The position numbers and the translations under genes were made by a program. Source: Bacteroides caecigallinarum (GTDB lineage Bacteria; Bacteroidota; Bacteroidia; Bacteroidales; Bacteroidaceae). From it: a stretch of DNA of 47,795 nt. Shown here piece after piece: positions 16,469 to 26,480 of the stretch (the stretch's first letter is position 1; every line of letters begins with the position of its first letter). The stretch is taken from contig NZ_JACJLQ010000029.1 of the NCBI RefSeq assembly GCF_016902295.1, positions 1 to 47,795 of the forward strand. The letters are read 5' to 3'. The notes under the pieces were generated by a model. It was given only the letters and a program-made list of their open reading frames with translations, was not told the origin of the DNA and made no database searches.

Positions 16469-19400
16469 ATGCGTATGGAAAGCATAAAGAGAAAATTTCT
16501 TATTGCGCTCTTCTTATTTATATGCATAGTCATGCATGCGCAAGATTTGGTGGTTCAGGGAACGGTCATTTCTGCCGTTGATAATTTCCCTGTAATTGGA
16601 GCAACTGTAGTGGAGAATGGTAATAATACCAACGGTACTATTACTGATTTTGACGGTAAATTTACGTTGAATGTTGCTTCCGGAAGTTCAATCACTGTTT
16701 CTTTTGTCGGTTTCAAGACAGTTACTCTTAAAGCTGAAAGCATGATGAACATTGTGCTTAATGAAGATTCAGAGGTACTTGAAGAAGTTGTGGTAACGGG
16801 TTATACCACTCAACGTAAGGCAGACCTTACCGGTGCTGTTTCTGTTGTCAGTATGGACGAAATCTCAAAACAGAACGAAAACAATCCCATGAAAGCTCTT
16901 CAGGGAAGAGTTCCTGGTATGAATATTACAGCTGACGGTAACCCAAGCGGTTCAACAACAATCCGTATCCGTGGTATCGGAACTTTGAACAACAATGACC
17001 CTTTATACATTATTGATGGTGTGCCTACAAAGGGTGGTATGCATGAGTTGAATGGTAACGATATTGAGTCTATTCAGGTGTTGAAAGATGCCGCTTCTGC
17101 TTCAATCTATGGTTCGCGTGCAGCAAACGGTGTTATCATCGTAACAACAAAGAAAGGTAAGGAAGGTCAGATTAAAGTTAATTTCGACGCTTCGGTATCT
17201 GCTTCTATGTACACAAACAAGATGGAAGTCCTCAATGCCAGAGAATATGGTCAGGCTATGTGGCAAGCTTATGTAAACGATGGTCAGGATCCGAATACAA
17301 ATGCTTTGGGATATTCTTATAATTGGGGATACGACCAGAATGGTATTCCTGTATTGCATGGAATCAGCATGTCACGTTTCTTGGATTCTGCGAATACTGT
17401 TCCTTCTGCTGATACAGATTGGTTTGACGAAATCAGCCGTACCGGTGTAATACAGCAATACAATCTTTCTGTAAGCAATGGTTCTGAGAAAGGCTCGTCT
17501 TATTTCTCTTTAGGATACTATAAGAACAATGGTATTATAAAGACTTCTGATTTCGAACGCTTTTCAGCTCGTATGAATTCAGATTATAACTTGATTGAAA
17601 ACATCCTTACTATAGGAGAGCATTTTACTGTCAACAGAACTTCTGAAGTAGTAGCACCTGGTGGTTTCTTGCAGAATGTGTTGCAGGCCAATCCGTCTTT
17701 GCCTGTATATACTACCGAAGGAGAATATGCAGGTCCGGTAGGTGGTTATCCTGACCGTGAAAATCCGGTAGCTCGCCTTGAGAGAAATTCTGATACAAAA
17801 TATTATTATTGGAGAATGTTTGGTGATGCATACATCAACCTTAATCTATTCAAAGGATTTAATGTTCGTTCTACTTTTGGTATCGATTATTCTCAGAAAC
17901 AACAGAGAATATTCACATATCCTATCACTGAAGGTAACGTAGCCAATGACAAGAATGCTGTTGAGGCAAAACAGGAACATTGGATGAGATGGATGTGGAA
18001 TGCCGTTGCTACTTATAACTTCGAAAAAGGCAAGCACAGAGGTGATGCTATGATTGGTGTTGAGTTGAATAACGAAGACAATACATGGTTCTCTGGTTAT
18101 AAAGAAGATTTCTCAATTCTGAATCCTGATTTCATGTGGCCTGATGCCGGAGTAGGTACAGCACAGGCTTACGGTTCTGGTGATGGTTATTCATTGGTAT
18201 CATTCTTTGGTAAATTCAACTATACATTCGATGACAAATATCTGGCTTCATTGACAGTACGTAGGGATGGTTCTTCAAGATTCGGTAAGAATAATCGTTT
18301 TGCAACTTTCCCTTCTGTATCTTTGGGATGGCGTATGAGTCAGGAAGAATTCATGAAAGATATTGAATGGCTTGATGACCTTAAAGTGAGAGCATCTTGG
18401 GGACAGACTGGTAACCAGGAAATTTCTAATACTGCACGTTATACTCTTTATGTTCCTAACTATGGTGTTACAGAATCTGGAGGACAGAGCTACGGTACTT
18501 CTTATGATATTGAAGGTACAAACGGCGGAAAGACTCTTCAGTCAGGATTCAAACGTAATCAGTTGGGTAATGATGATATAAAATGGGAAACTACTACTCA
18601 GACTAATATCGGTATTGACTTCTCATTATTCAATCAGCAGGTATATGGATCTTTGGACTGGTTCTATAAGAAAACTACTGATATCCTTGTTCAGATGGCG
18701 GGTATCGCTTCTATGGGAGAAGGTACTACTCAGTGGATTAATGCCGGAGAAATGGAAAATAAAGGTTTCGAATTCAATATCGGTCATAGAAAAACATTCG
18801 ACAACGGATTCAAATATGATTTCAATGCTAATATCTCTACTTATAGAAACAAAATTACTGCTTTGCCTATCACTGTAGCAGCTAACGGTACATTCGGTGG
18901 TAACGGTGTAGAAAGTGTCATCGGTCATGCAAATGGTTCGCAAGTGGGTTATGTGGCAGACGGAATATTCAAATCACAGGAAGAAGTTGATAATCATGCA
19001 GTACAGGAAGGTGCCGGAGTAGGACGTATCCGCTGGCGTGACTTGGACGGTAACGGTGTAATCAATGAAAAAGACCAGCAGTGGATCTATGATCCGACAC
19101 CTGCATTCAGCTACGGTTTGAATATGTACTTCGAATATAAGGATTTTGATTTCACAATGTTCTGGCAGGGTGTACAGGGTGTTGATATCATCAGTGACCT
19201 GAAGAAGGAAACAGACTTGTGGAGCGGTTTGAATATCGGTTTCCTGAATAAGGGTAAACGTCTTCTTGATGCATGGACTCCATATAATTCTTCATCAGAT
19301 ATTCCTGCATTGACAAGAAGTGACGTTAATAATGAAAAGAGAGTATCAACATACTTCGTTGAAAACGGTTCTTTCCTTAAATTAAGAAATATACAATTAG

Positions 19401-19582
19401 GTTATAACTTGCCAAAATCAATATCTCAGAAGTTTAAGGTAGACAGATTGAGATTGTACCTTAGTGCACAGAATGTGCTTACTATCACAAGCAAGGAATT
19501 TACAGGTGTAGATCCGGAAAACCCTAACTACGGTTACCCTATCCCTATGAACTTGACATTCGGTATCAACGTTGGTTTCTGA
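16469..19582 (+). CDS. SusC-like TonB-dependent outer-membrane transporter, fructan locus
   Basis: This is the outer-membrane channel that imports fructan oligosaccharides captured by its SusD partner. A signal peptide (KRKFLIALFLFICIVMHAQ) leads to a carboxypeptidase-regulatory-like domain (VVQGTVISAVDNFPVIGATV to about residue 90). The TonB box region (EEVVVTGYTTQRKADLTGAV) follows. Next comes the plug (GRVPGMNITADGNPSGST, IRIRGIGTLNNNDPLYIIDG, LKDAASASIYGSRAANGVII) and a 22-strand-type barrel ending GINVGF. I start at ATG 16469 (MRMESIKRKF), giving 1037 residues; ATG 16475 is also possible. A further-upstream TTG frame start adds nothing protein-like. susD follows 49 bp downstream. It lacks the recombination site found in the two other susC genes. 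Confidence 0.93.
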   Translation: MRMESIKRKFLIALFLFICIVMHAQDLVVQGTVISAVDNFPVIGATVVENGNNTNGTITDFDGKFTLNVASGSSITVSFVGFKTVTLKAESMMNIVLNEDSEVLEEVVVTGYTTQRKADLTGAVSVVSMDEISKQNENNPMKALQGRVPGMNITADGNPSGSTTIRIRGIGTLNNNDPLYIIDGVPTKGGMHELNGNDIESIQVLKDAASASIYGSRAANGVIIVTTKKGKEGQIKVNFDASVSASMYTNKMEVLNAREYGQAMWQAYVNDGQDPNTNALGYSYNWGYDQNGIPVLHGISMSRFLDSANTVPSADTDWFDEISRTGVIQQYNLSVSNGSEKGSSYFSLGYYKNNGIIKTSDFERFSARMNSDYNLIENILTIGEHFTVNRTSEVVAPGGFLQNVLQANPSLPVYTTEGEYAGPVGGYPDRENPVARLERNSDTKYYYWRMFGDAYINLNLFKGFNVRSTFGIDYSQKQQRIFTYPITEGNVANDKNAVEAKQEHWMRWMWNAVATYNFEKGKHRGDAMIGVELNNEDNTWFSGYKEDFSILNPDFMWPDAGVGTAQAYGSGDGYSLVSFFGKFNYTFDDKYLASLTVRRDGSSRFGKNNRFATFPSVSLGWRMSQEEFMKDIEWLDDLKVRASWGQTGNQEISNTARYTLYVPNYGVTESGGQSYGTSYDIEGTNGGKTLQSGFKRNQLGNDDIKWETTTQTNIGIDFSLFNQQVYGSLDWFYKKTTDILVQMAGIASMGEGTTQWINAGEMENKGFEFNIGHRKTFDNGFKYDFNANISTYRNKITALPITVAANGTFGGNGVESVIGHANGSQVGYVADGIFKSQEEVDNHAVQEGAGVGRIRWRDLDGNGVINEKDQQWIYDPTPAFSYGLNMYFEYKDFDFTMFWQGVQGVDIISDLKKETDLWSGLNIGFLNKGKRLLDAWTPYNSSSDIPALTRSDVNNEKRVSTYFVENGSFLKLRNIQLGYNLPKSISQKFKVDRLRLYLSAQNVLTITSKEFTGVDPENPNYGYPIPMNLTFGINVGF

Positions 19583-19631
19583 TTCTGAGGAATAATTTTT
19601 ATAAAACATAATAATTTACAAACATACACTT

Positions 19632-21365
19632 ATGAAAACATATATAAATATATTCATTATAAGTTTAATGTTACTATCATCAGGTTGCTCTGATTTCCTT
19701 GACCGTCACACCCCTCAAGGTACGATAGATAATGAACAGCTTAATAACCCAGAATATGTAGACAATCTGGTGATTTCTGCATACGCTATATGGATTTCAG
19801 CCGAGGATATAAATTCATCATTCTCAATGTGGAACTATGATGTTCGTTCAGACGACGCTTATAAAGGCGGAAACGGTACAGAGGATGGTGACGTGTTCCA
19901 TAACCTTGAAGTTTCACAGGGTATTATGACTACTGCATGGAACATCAGCGATATGTGGCAAAGACTTTATAACTGTATCTCTCGTTCAAATGCCGCATTG
20001 CAGTTGCTCGATCAGATGGATGAAAACACTTATCCTCTCAAACAGCAGAGAATAGCGGAAATGAGGTTCTTGCGCGGACACGGACATTTCCTCTTGAAAC
20101 AGCTTTTCAAGAAGATTGTAATTGCTAACGATGAAAATCTTTCTCCTGAGGAATATAATAATCTGTCTAATACTGTTTATACTAATGATGAAGGCTGGCA
20201 GCAGATAGCTAACGATTTCCAGTTTGCATACGAAAATCTTCCTGATACTCAAGCAGATAAAGGAAGACCTACAAGAGGTGCAGCAGCTGCTTATCTTGCA
20301 AAGACTTATCTGTATAAGGCATACAGACAGGATAATCCGGAAACAAATGAAGTTACAAGCATTAATGCTGAGGACCTGAAAAAGGTCGTGGAATATACTG
20401 AGGCTTCAATCATGAATGCAGGTGGTTATGACTTGGAAAGTGATTTCCATAATAATTTCCGTCCAGAACCTCAGTATGAGAACGGCAAGGAATCTTTGTG
20501 GGCAATGCAGTATTCTATCAATGATGGTACTACAAACGGTAACTGTAACTGGTCTACAGGTCTTATTGTACCTAATATTCCTGGCGTAACTGATGGAGGT
20601 TGTGATTTTTACAAACCAAGTCAGAATTTGGTAAATGCTTTCAAGACAGACAATAACGGTCATCCGCTGTTTGATAATTTCAACGATGATGATTATGACA
20701 TGAGTGTAGACAATGCGGACCCTCGTCTGTTCCTTACTGTAGGTATACCAGGACTTCCTTATGAGTTTAATCCTGAATTTATGATGGATAAATCATCAAC
20801 ATGGAGCAGAAGTAATGGACTTTACGGTTACTATGTAACACTTAAACAGAATGTTGATCCAGAAAGTGAATATCTGGTAAAAGGTTCTTGGTGGGGAACT
20901 CCTATGAATCACATAGTATTGAGATATGCAGATGTATTGCTTATGAGAGCCGAGGCTTTAATCCAGCTTAATGACGGAAGAATTCAGGAAGCTATTGATC
21001 TGATTAATCGTGTAAGAAATAGAGCTAAGGCTTCCACTGCGATGATAGCTAATTATCCTTCTGAGTACGGAGTGAAGTATGATGTAGAACCATATTATGG
21101 TACATTCACACAGGAAGAGGCTTTGGAGAGACTTAAATTTGAGCGTCGTGTTGAATTGGCCATGGAGTCTGATAGATTTTTCGACCTGGTTCGTTGGGGT
21201 GAAGCTGAAAGAGTTCTTAACGCATATTATGCAGCGGAAGCAGAGGTTTGTACAATATATTCAAATGCTCATTTTACTAAAAACAAGAATGAGTATCTTC
21301 CTATACCTTTTGCTCAGATAAGTGCCAGCAACGGTATTTATGATCAGAATTGCGGAGGTTGGTAA
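19632..21365 (+). CDS. SusD-like surface glycan-binding lipoprotein, fructan locus
   Basis: SusD proteins form the lid of the SusC channel and bind the glycan outside the cell. The lipobox LLSSGC gives lipidation at Cys19, followed by SDFLDRHTPQGTID, the usual SusD N-terminus. TPR-type helices such as MRFLRGHGHFLLKQLFKKI and AAAYLAKTYLYKAYR follow. The C-terminal SusD/RagB block is seen in ERLKFERRVELAMESDRFFD and LVRWGEAERVL. The ending YLPIPFAQISASNGIYDQN is typical. The length of 577 residues is usual. The first 19 bases are identical to the first 19 of the next gene at 21391. Confidence 0.93.
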   Translation: MKTYINIFIISLMLLSSGCSDFLDRHTPQGTIDNEQLNNPEYVDNLVISAYAIWISAEDINSSFSMWNYDVRSDDAYKGGNGTEDGDVFHNLEVSQGIMTTAWNISDMWQRLYNCISRSNAALQLLDQMDENTYPLKQQRIAEMRFLRGHGHFLLKQLFKKIVIANDENLSPEEYNNLSNTVYTNDEGWQQIANDFQFAYENLPDTQADKGRPTRGAAAAYLAKTYLYKAYRQDNPETNEVTSINAEDLKKVVEYTEASIMNAGGYDLESDFHNNFRPEPQYENGKESLWAMQYSINDGTTNGNCNWSTGLIVPNIPGVTDGGCDFYKPSQNLVNAFKTDNNGHPLFDNFNDDDYDMSVDNADPRLFLTVGIPGLPYEFNPEFMMDKSSTWSRSNGLYGYYVTLKQNVDPESEYLVKGSWWGTPMNHIVLRYADVLLMRAEALIQLNDGRIQEAIDLINRVRNRAKASTAMIANYPSEYGVKYDVEPYYGTFTQEEALERLKFERRVELAMESDRFFDLVRWGEAERVLNAYYAAEAEVCTIYSNAHFTKNKNEYLPIPFAQISASNGIYDQNCGGW

Positions 21366-21390
21366 TAAATATTTTAAAAAGAGAATGATT

Positions 21391-22791
21391 ATGAAAACAT
21401 ATATAAATAAACTGTATCTATTGTCCTTGGCATTGTTCATGATTGTTGTGTCTGGGTGCGATAATAATGAGAATAAAAGTCTTTCATTGGATGGAGACAC
21501 ATTTATCAATAAAATTGTTCTTGACGACCAGTATGAAGGGGTTATAGACAATAAGAACGCCAGTATAACCATAGGTGTTCCTTATGCATACGATACAGAA
21601 GCTATGACTGTCAGTCAGTTGGAATTGTCGGAAGGAGCAGAAGCTACAATAAAGACTGGTGATATAGTGAATTTCTCTTTTTCACAAAGCGTACGTGTTG
21701 TTAATGGGGATGCTTTTTTTGATTATACAATAAATGTAAAGCATGATGAGGCAAAAATATTATCATTTAAGCTGAATGGATATATTGGAGTTATAAATCA
21801 TGAAACAAATGTTATAACAGTAAGAATTCCTACTTCCGAAAATATTTCTTCCCTTACTGCAAATATTGAGATGAATGAAGGAACTGTAATTGTTTCCCCG
21901 GAAAACTACAGCAATTTGGACTATTCCTCTCCTGTGGAATTTGTGGTTGAGAACAACACAGCTAGAACTACTTATACGGTTTCTGTAATACAATCAGATG
22001 CTGCAGAAGTCCTTTATGTAGGTTTGGCAGAGAATGTTGAATCTTTAAATTCTGAAGAAAAAGAGGCTGCAAACTGGATGCTTTTAAATGTTCCTTCCTC
22101 ACAGTATGTTTCGTTTGATGATATTGCTAAAGGAGTTGTAGATTTAAGTTCATGTAAAGTTATGTGGTGGCATCTTCATATTGACGGCGGAATAGACAAT
22201 ATGGATAAATTTGATCAGAATGCAGCTTCTTCACTGACTGCCATACAGAAAATAAAGGATTTCTACGAAGCTGGCGGTAGTTTGTTGCTGACTAGGTTTG
22301 CTTCCTATTATGCCGTAAAATTAGGTGCTACATTAGATGGAAATAATCCTAATAATTGCTGGGGACAGGTTGAAGAAAGTGGTGAAATAACTTCCGGACC
22401 TTGGAGTTTCTTCATTCAAGGTAATACGGAACATGCTCTTTATCAGAATCTTGTAATGAATTCTGGAGAAAGTGATAAAGTGTATACTTGTGATGCAGGA
22501 TATAGAATAACTAACAGTACCGCACAATGGCACATTGGTTCCGATTGGGGTGGTTATCCTACAGAAGCTGATTGGGAAATTCTACACGGAGCAAAAGCTA
22601 TTGGAAATGGAGGTGACGGTGCTGTTGTTGCTTGGGAATATCTTCCAAATAATGGTAGAGGCGGTATCGTATGTATAGGCTCAGGATGTTATGACTGGTA
22701 TTCTTATGGAGTTGATGCTTCGGGCGATAGATATCACGGTAATGTGGCTAAATTAACAGAAAATGCAATCAATTATTTAAAGGGTGAATAA
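21391..22791 (+). CDS. Surface lipoprotein, DUF4960-type, probable fructan-binding protein
   Basis: The lipobox IVVSGC predicts lipidation at Cys23. About two Ig-like repeats follow (INKIVLDDQYEGVID..., then ILSFKLNGYIGVINHETNVI...). The C-terminal ~270 residues (AAEVLYVGLAENVESLNSEE onward, with YEAGGSLLLTRFASYYAVKL) resemble a glutamine-amidotransferase-like fold. I recall this as the DUF4960 type of the B. thetaiotaomicron levan locus. No enzyme motif is evident. Its position third, after SusC and SusD, is that of a surface glycan-binding protein. I chose the ATG at 21391 (MKTYINKLYLLSL) with an AAGAGA-like site upstream; an ATG 6 bp earlier is possible and the frame is open to 21322. The length is 466 residues. 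Confidence 0.75.
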   Translation: MKTYINKLYLLSLALFMIVVSGCDNNENKSLSLDGDTFINKIVLDDQYEGVIDNKNASITIGVPYAYDTEAMTVSQLELSEGAEATIKTGDIVNFSFSQSVRVVNGDAFFDYTINVKHDEAKILSFKLNGYIGVINHETNVITVRIPTSENISSLTANIEMNEGTVIVSPENYSNLDYSSPVEFVVENNTARTTYTVSVIQSDAAEVLYVGLAENVESLNSEEKEAANWMLLNVPSSQYVSFDDIAKGVVDLSSCKVMWWHLHIDGGIDNMDKFDQNAASSLTAIQKIKDFYEAGGSLLLTRFASYYAVKLGATLDGNNPNNCWGQVEESGEITSGPWSFFIQGNTEHALYQNLVMNSGESDKVYTCDAGYRITNSTAQWHIGSDWGGYPTEADWEILHGAKAIGNGGDGAVVAWEYLPNNGRGGIVCIGSGCYDWYSYGVDASGDRYHGNVAKLTENAINYLKGE

Positions 22792-22807
22792 TCAAATCTA
22801 AAAGGTT

Positions 22808-24385
22808 ATGAAAAATATGATATATGCTTTACTATTGGCTTCTATGGCAATGTCATTTGCAAGCTGTGACGATGAATCTCCAGTCCTTACACAAAAGGAC
22901 TGGGATGGTACAACAAATTACTTCTCTTCAACCGATGAGAAAACTTTCGGAACGTACTATCAGCCTTATGTAGGTTATGTAGGTGACCCGATGCCTTTCT
23001 ACGATCCGGTTGCGGGAGACTTCAAAATTCTGTATCTTCAGGATTTTCGTCCTAATCCTGAATATACTTATCATCCAATATGGGCTGTTTCGACATCTGA
23101 TATGTCTTCTTATACATCAATGGGTGAATTAATACCATACGGCTCAAGAACAGATGCTGATGCAGCAATAGGTACTGGTTCAACTATTTATAATGAAGGA
23201 AATAAGCAGTATTATACTTTTTATACAGGTCATACATCTGCACAAGAAGTTATAATGCTTGCTACATCATCTGATTTTAAGACATGGATCAAAGATAAGA
23301 CTTTTTATCTTCAGGGGGGACAATATGGATATGATGTAAAAAACTTCCGTGATCCTTTTGTGTTTAAAGGTGATGACGGAAAGTATCACATGATAGTATC
23401 AACAATGAAAAACGGTAAAGGGTCTTTAGTTGAGTTTTTGTCTGAAGATTTGATAAATTGGCAGGATAACGGAGTTTTCATGACTATGATGTGGGACAGA
23501 TTCTATGAATGTCCGGATATCTTCAAAATGGGTGATTGGTGGTACATGATATATTCTGAGAAACACTCTGCTATAAGAAGAGTACAATATTTCAAAGGAC
23601 GTACTCTTGATGAATTAAAGAATTCTACACTTAATGACAATGCTGTTTGGCCTGATGCTCATGAAGGCTTTCTTGATTCAAGAGGGTTTTATGCAGGGAA
23701 AACAGCTTCTAATGGTACTGAAAGGTATATTTGGGGATGGTGTCCCACTAGAGAGGGTAATAATAACACAGCTGTAGGTGCTGCACCTGCGGAACCGCAG
23801 TGGGCAGGGGCTTTGGTTGCTCATAAACTGATCCAACATGAGGATGGAACCATTACACTTGGTGCTATTGACGGTATATCTGATAAATATGCTAAAACAT
23901 CAGAAATTAAAGTTATGGCTCAATCAGAAGAAGGTGTTCAGATTAATAATGAAACATATTCATTATCCTCTGGCGGTTATGTATTGTTTAACAGACTTAA
24001 TGTACACAACAAGATAACATTTAAGGTTTCGGTCTCTGATGCCTCAGACAAGTTCGGATTTTCTTTATGCCGTGGTACTGATTCAGACAAATTCTACAGC
24101 ATGGTTATAAATCCGGAAGGAGAAAGTAAGAAAAAACTGAATTTTGAGGAAGAAGGAAATTTGGGAATGGGATTTATAGCTGGTGCAGACAGCTATACGT
24201 TCGAATCACCTGCCGACAATACATATAATGTTACAGTCTTTACGGATAATTCAGTGTGTGTAGTATATATCAATGATGTTCTGGCATATACTAACAGAGT
24301 ATATGGCATACAGAAAAATTGTTGGTCTATCAACTGTTATGATGGAAATATTTCTGTCAGTGATTTGAAAGTAATGTATTATTAA
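22808..24385 (+). CDS. GH32 lipoprotein, probable surface endo-levanase-like fructanase
   Basis: A lipobox (MSFASC, Cys20) and an acidic DDES just after it suggest export to the cell surface. The five-bladed propeller of glycoside hydrolase family 32 is recognisable, with all three catalytic carboxylates: D60 in VGDPMPFYDP (nucleophile), D182 in NFRDPFVF (transition-state stabiliser) and E234 in FYECPDIF (acid/base). A beta-sandwich domain makes up the C-terminal ~150 residues. The divergent nucleophile region (GDPMPF rather than NDPNG) is like the endo-acting levanase of the B. thetaiotaomicron fructan locus, not exo-fructosidases. It would cut fructan outside the cell into pieces for SusCD. 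Levan rather than inulin specificity is inference. Confidence 0.82.
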   Translation: MKNMIYALLLASMAMSFASCDDESPVLTQKDWDGTTNYFSSTDEKTFGTYYQPYVGYVGDPMPFYDPVAGDFKILYLQDFRPNPEYTYHPIWAVSTSDMSSYTSMGELIPYGSRTDADAAIGTGSTIYNEGNKQYYTFYTGHTSAQEVIMLATSSDFKTWIKDKTFYLQGGQYGYDVKNFRDPFVFKGDDGKYHMIVSTMKNGKGSLVEFLSEDLINWQDNGVFMTMMWDRFYECPDIFKMGDWWYMIYSEKHSAIRRVQYFKGRTLDELKNSTLNDNAVWPDAHEGFLDSRGFYAGKTASNGTERYIWGWCPTREGNNNTAVGAAPAEPQWAGALVAHKLIQHEDGTITLGAIDGISDKYAKTSEIKVMAQSEEGVQINNETYSLSSGGYVLFNRLNVHNKITFKVSVSDASDKFGFSLCRGTDSDKFYSMVINPEGESKKKLNFEEEGNLGMGFIAGADSYTFESPADNTYNVTVFTDNSVCVVYINDVLAYTNRVYGIQKNCWSINCYDGNISVSDLKVMYY

Positions 24386-24419
24386 ATAGACTATAATTAA
24401 TTATTGCTGTTCGTTCCGT

Positions 24420-24463
24420 GCTGTTTATCTTTATTATGTTTAGGTTTTTTTTAGATAAACAGC
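24420..24463 (+). terminator. Perfect 11-bp hairpin inside the fructan operon
   Basis: GCTGTTTATCT (24420-24430) pairs perfectly with AGATAAACAGC (24453-24463), and flanking CCGT/ACGG may extend the stem. The loop is T-rich but no T-run follows the stem, so it is not a classic terminator. It separates the surface-protein genes from the downstream enzymes and transporter, and may be a processing, stability or partial-termination element. Confidence 0.45.
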
Positions 24464-24518
24464 CGCAGACGGCAGTTGTAGCTTGTTTCAAAGTCTAAAA
24501 CTTATTAATCTAAAGGAC

Positions 24519-26450
24519 ATGAGAATAATATTTGCACTATTGGCTTTTTCGCTTTTTTCTTCAGTCTCATATTCTCAGTATAATGAAAGTTACAGGTCTG
24601 TTTATCATTTTGCTCCCAAGAAAGGTGGAATTGGTGACCCGTGCGGATTGATTTATAATAAAGGAAAGTTTAATTTGTTTTGGTGGGGTAGAGCTTACAC
24701 TGAAGATTTTACGACTTATAATGAAACTGCTTCCAGAGCAGTAGTAGGCGATGACAACAGTTTTATGTATTACACCGGCTCCTGTGTAGTCGACAAGAAC
24801 AATACAGCGTCGTTTGGCAAAGACAAGGTGATTGCTGTCTATACCATGGCAAATAAGAAAAATAAAATCCAGTCGCAGGGACTTTCAGTAGAAGGTGATG
24901 ACGGATTGATGCATTATTATGAAGGCAATCCTGTGCTTGATATAAATTATGAGGATTTTCGCGATCCTACGGTCTTCTGGTATGAGCCGGAGCAGAAATG
25001 GGTAATGGTGATAGCTTTGCCTATAGAGAGAAAAATCAGATTCTATTCTTCAGCAGATTTGAAGCAGTGGGATTGGATGAGTGATTTCGGACAGTTGGGG
25101 TCGTGCGAGAATATATGGGAATGTCCTGATATCTATGAGTTGCCTTTGGATGGAGATTCCAGCAATAGGAAATGGGTACTGATGACATCTGTTGGTCCTA
25201 ATAAAGGACAGTATTTTATTGGTACTTTCAACGGTAAATCTTTCGAGTTGGACGAAGATTGCAGAGAATTTCTGCTTGAAGGTAAAGGACTCAAAGGTGA
25301 TGTCTTTGCAGATTTCGATGCGAATGACTATGGAGATTGGAAATACAAAGGTGAGGCATTCTGGATGTCGCCCCGCAGAAATAACACTTCTGCTCATCTT
25401 GGCTCGGGTATGGCTTCGTCATACGGTGGAGGTGATAGAATGAAAGGAACATTGCTTTCTCCGGAGTTTGTAATATCATCGACGGCAATTAACTTTCTTA
25501 TTGCCGGCGGAAATCATCCCGGAAAGACATGTATTGATTTGCTTGTCAATGATTCTGTAGTAAGAACAGCTACCGGCGGCAATTCTTCATATCTGAAATG
25601 GAATGGATGGAATGTTTCAGACTATATTGGAAGTAAGGCCAGAATAAGGATAAATGACGATTATGACGGCGAGGATTTCGGTTTTATCAGTGTTGACCAT
25701 ATAATGTTCTCTGACGAGCTGATGACTAACAATATGGAGCATGCCTTATGGGTGGACGAAGGAAGTGACTTCTATGCTGCCAGAGCTTTTAAAGATTATG
25801 ACGGTACACTTGATGAAACTGTATGGATGGGGTGGATGAATAATTGGGATTATGCCAGGGGCGAAATACCTGCCTCCAGAGGCTTGGGATTTTGGTCTAT
25901 TCCGCGCACTATATCTTTAAAGACATATCCTGATGGAGTACGCATGGTTCAGAAACCGTTTGACAAACTGAAGAAACTGCGTACAAATAAAAAAGAATAC
26001 AGTGGAGTAGTCCGAAAAGGCAGTATGGCAATACCGTCTTTCGTTCCTGAACAGAATGTATACGAGATGGATGTGACATTTACTCTCACTGAGCCCGATG
26101 TGATAGGTCTGAATCTTTGTACAGGCGACGGTCGCAGCCTTCCTGTAAGATATGACTCAAGGGTTTCATTATTGACTGTCGACAGAACCAGCTGTACTTC
26201 GGAGGATATCCCGAGATTCAGTCGTAAGATGAACGGACATATTCCGCTTGCCGACGGCAAACTCAGACTGCATATTTTTGTAGATAAGTCTAGTGTAGAG
26301 ATTTTTGCCGGTGACGGAAAATTGGTTTTCTCTTTACTGACTTTCCCCGGTGATAATCAGACAGGAGTAGAATTATACTCCGAGAATGGAAATACTGCTA
26401 AAGTCAGTCTTAAGGCCTGGAATATAAAAAGTGTATGGAATAAACAGTAA
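24519..26450 (+). CDS. GH32 beta-fructosidase with an inserted beta-sandwich-like domain
   Basis: A signal peptide (LLAFSLFSSVSYSQ) without a lipobox predicts periplasmic export. GH32 catalytic residues are D40 (GGIGDPCGLIY), D149 (FRDPTVFWY) and E201 (WECPDIYELP). The propeller is interrupted at about residues 255-400 by a region rich in beta-strands (LLSPEFVISSTAINFLIAGG, then RINDDYDGEDFGFISVDHIM). It then resumes at VWMGWMNNWDYARGEIPASR, and a C-terminal sandwich ends with LHIFVDKSSVEIFAGDG. The insertion may be a carbohydrate-binding domain. I chose ATG 24519 after AAAGGAC; the frame is open to 24483 but would precede the signal peptide with extra residues. The length is 643 residues. 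It probably releases fructose from imported oligosaccharides. Confidence 0.85.
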   Translation: MRIIFALLAFSLFSSVSYSQYNESYRSVYHFAPKKGGIGDPCGLIYNKGKFNLFWWGRAYTEDFTTYNETASRAVVGDDNSFMYYTGSCVVDKNNTASFGKDKVIAVYTMANKKNKIQSQGLSVEGDDGLMHYYEGNPVLDINYEDFRDPTVFWYEPEQKWVMVIALPIERKIRFYSSADLKQWDWMSDFGQLGSCENIWECPDIYELPLDGDSSNRKWVLMTSVGPNKGQYFIGTFNGKSFELDEDCREFLLEGKGLKGDVFADFDANDYGDWKYKGEAFWMSPRRNNTSAHLGSGMASSYGGGDRMKGTLLSPEFVISSTAINFLIAGGNHPGKTCIDLLVNDSVVRTATGGNSSYLKWNGWNVSDYIGSKARIRINDDYDGEDFGFISVDHIMFSDELMTNNMEHALWVDEGSDFYAARAFKDYDGTLDETVWMGWMNNWDYARGEIPASRGLGFWSIPRTISLKTYPDGVRMVQKPFDKLKKLRTNKKEYSGVVRKGSMAIPSFVPEQNVYEMDVTFTLTEPDVIGLNLCTGDGRSLPVRYDSRVSLLTVDRTSCTSEDIPRFSRKMNGHIPLADGKLRLHIFVDKSSVEIFAGDGKLVFSLLTFPGDNQTGVELYSENGNTAKVSLKAWNIKSVWNKQ

Positions 26451-26480
26451 ATTTGTGAATTAACTATTATTAGAATAAAT

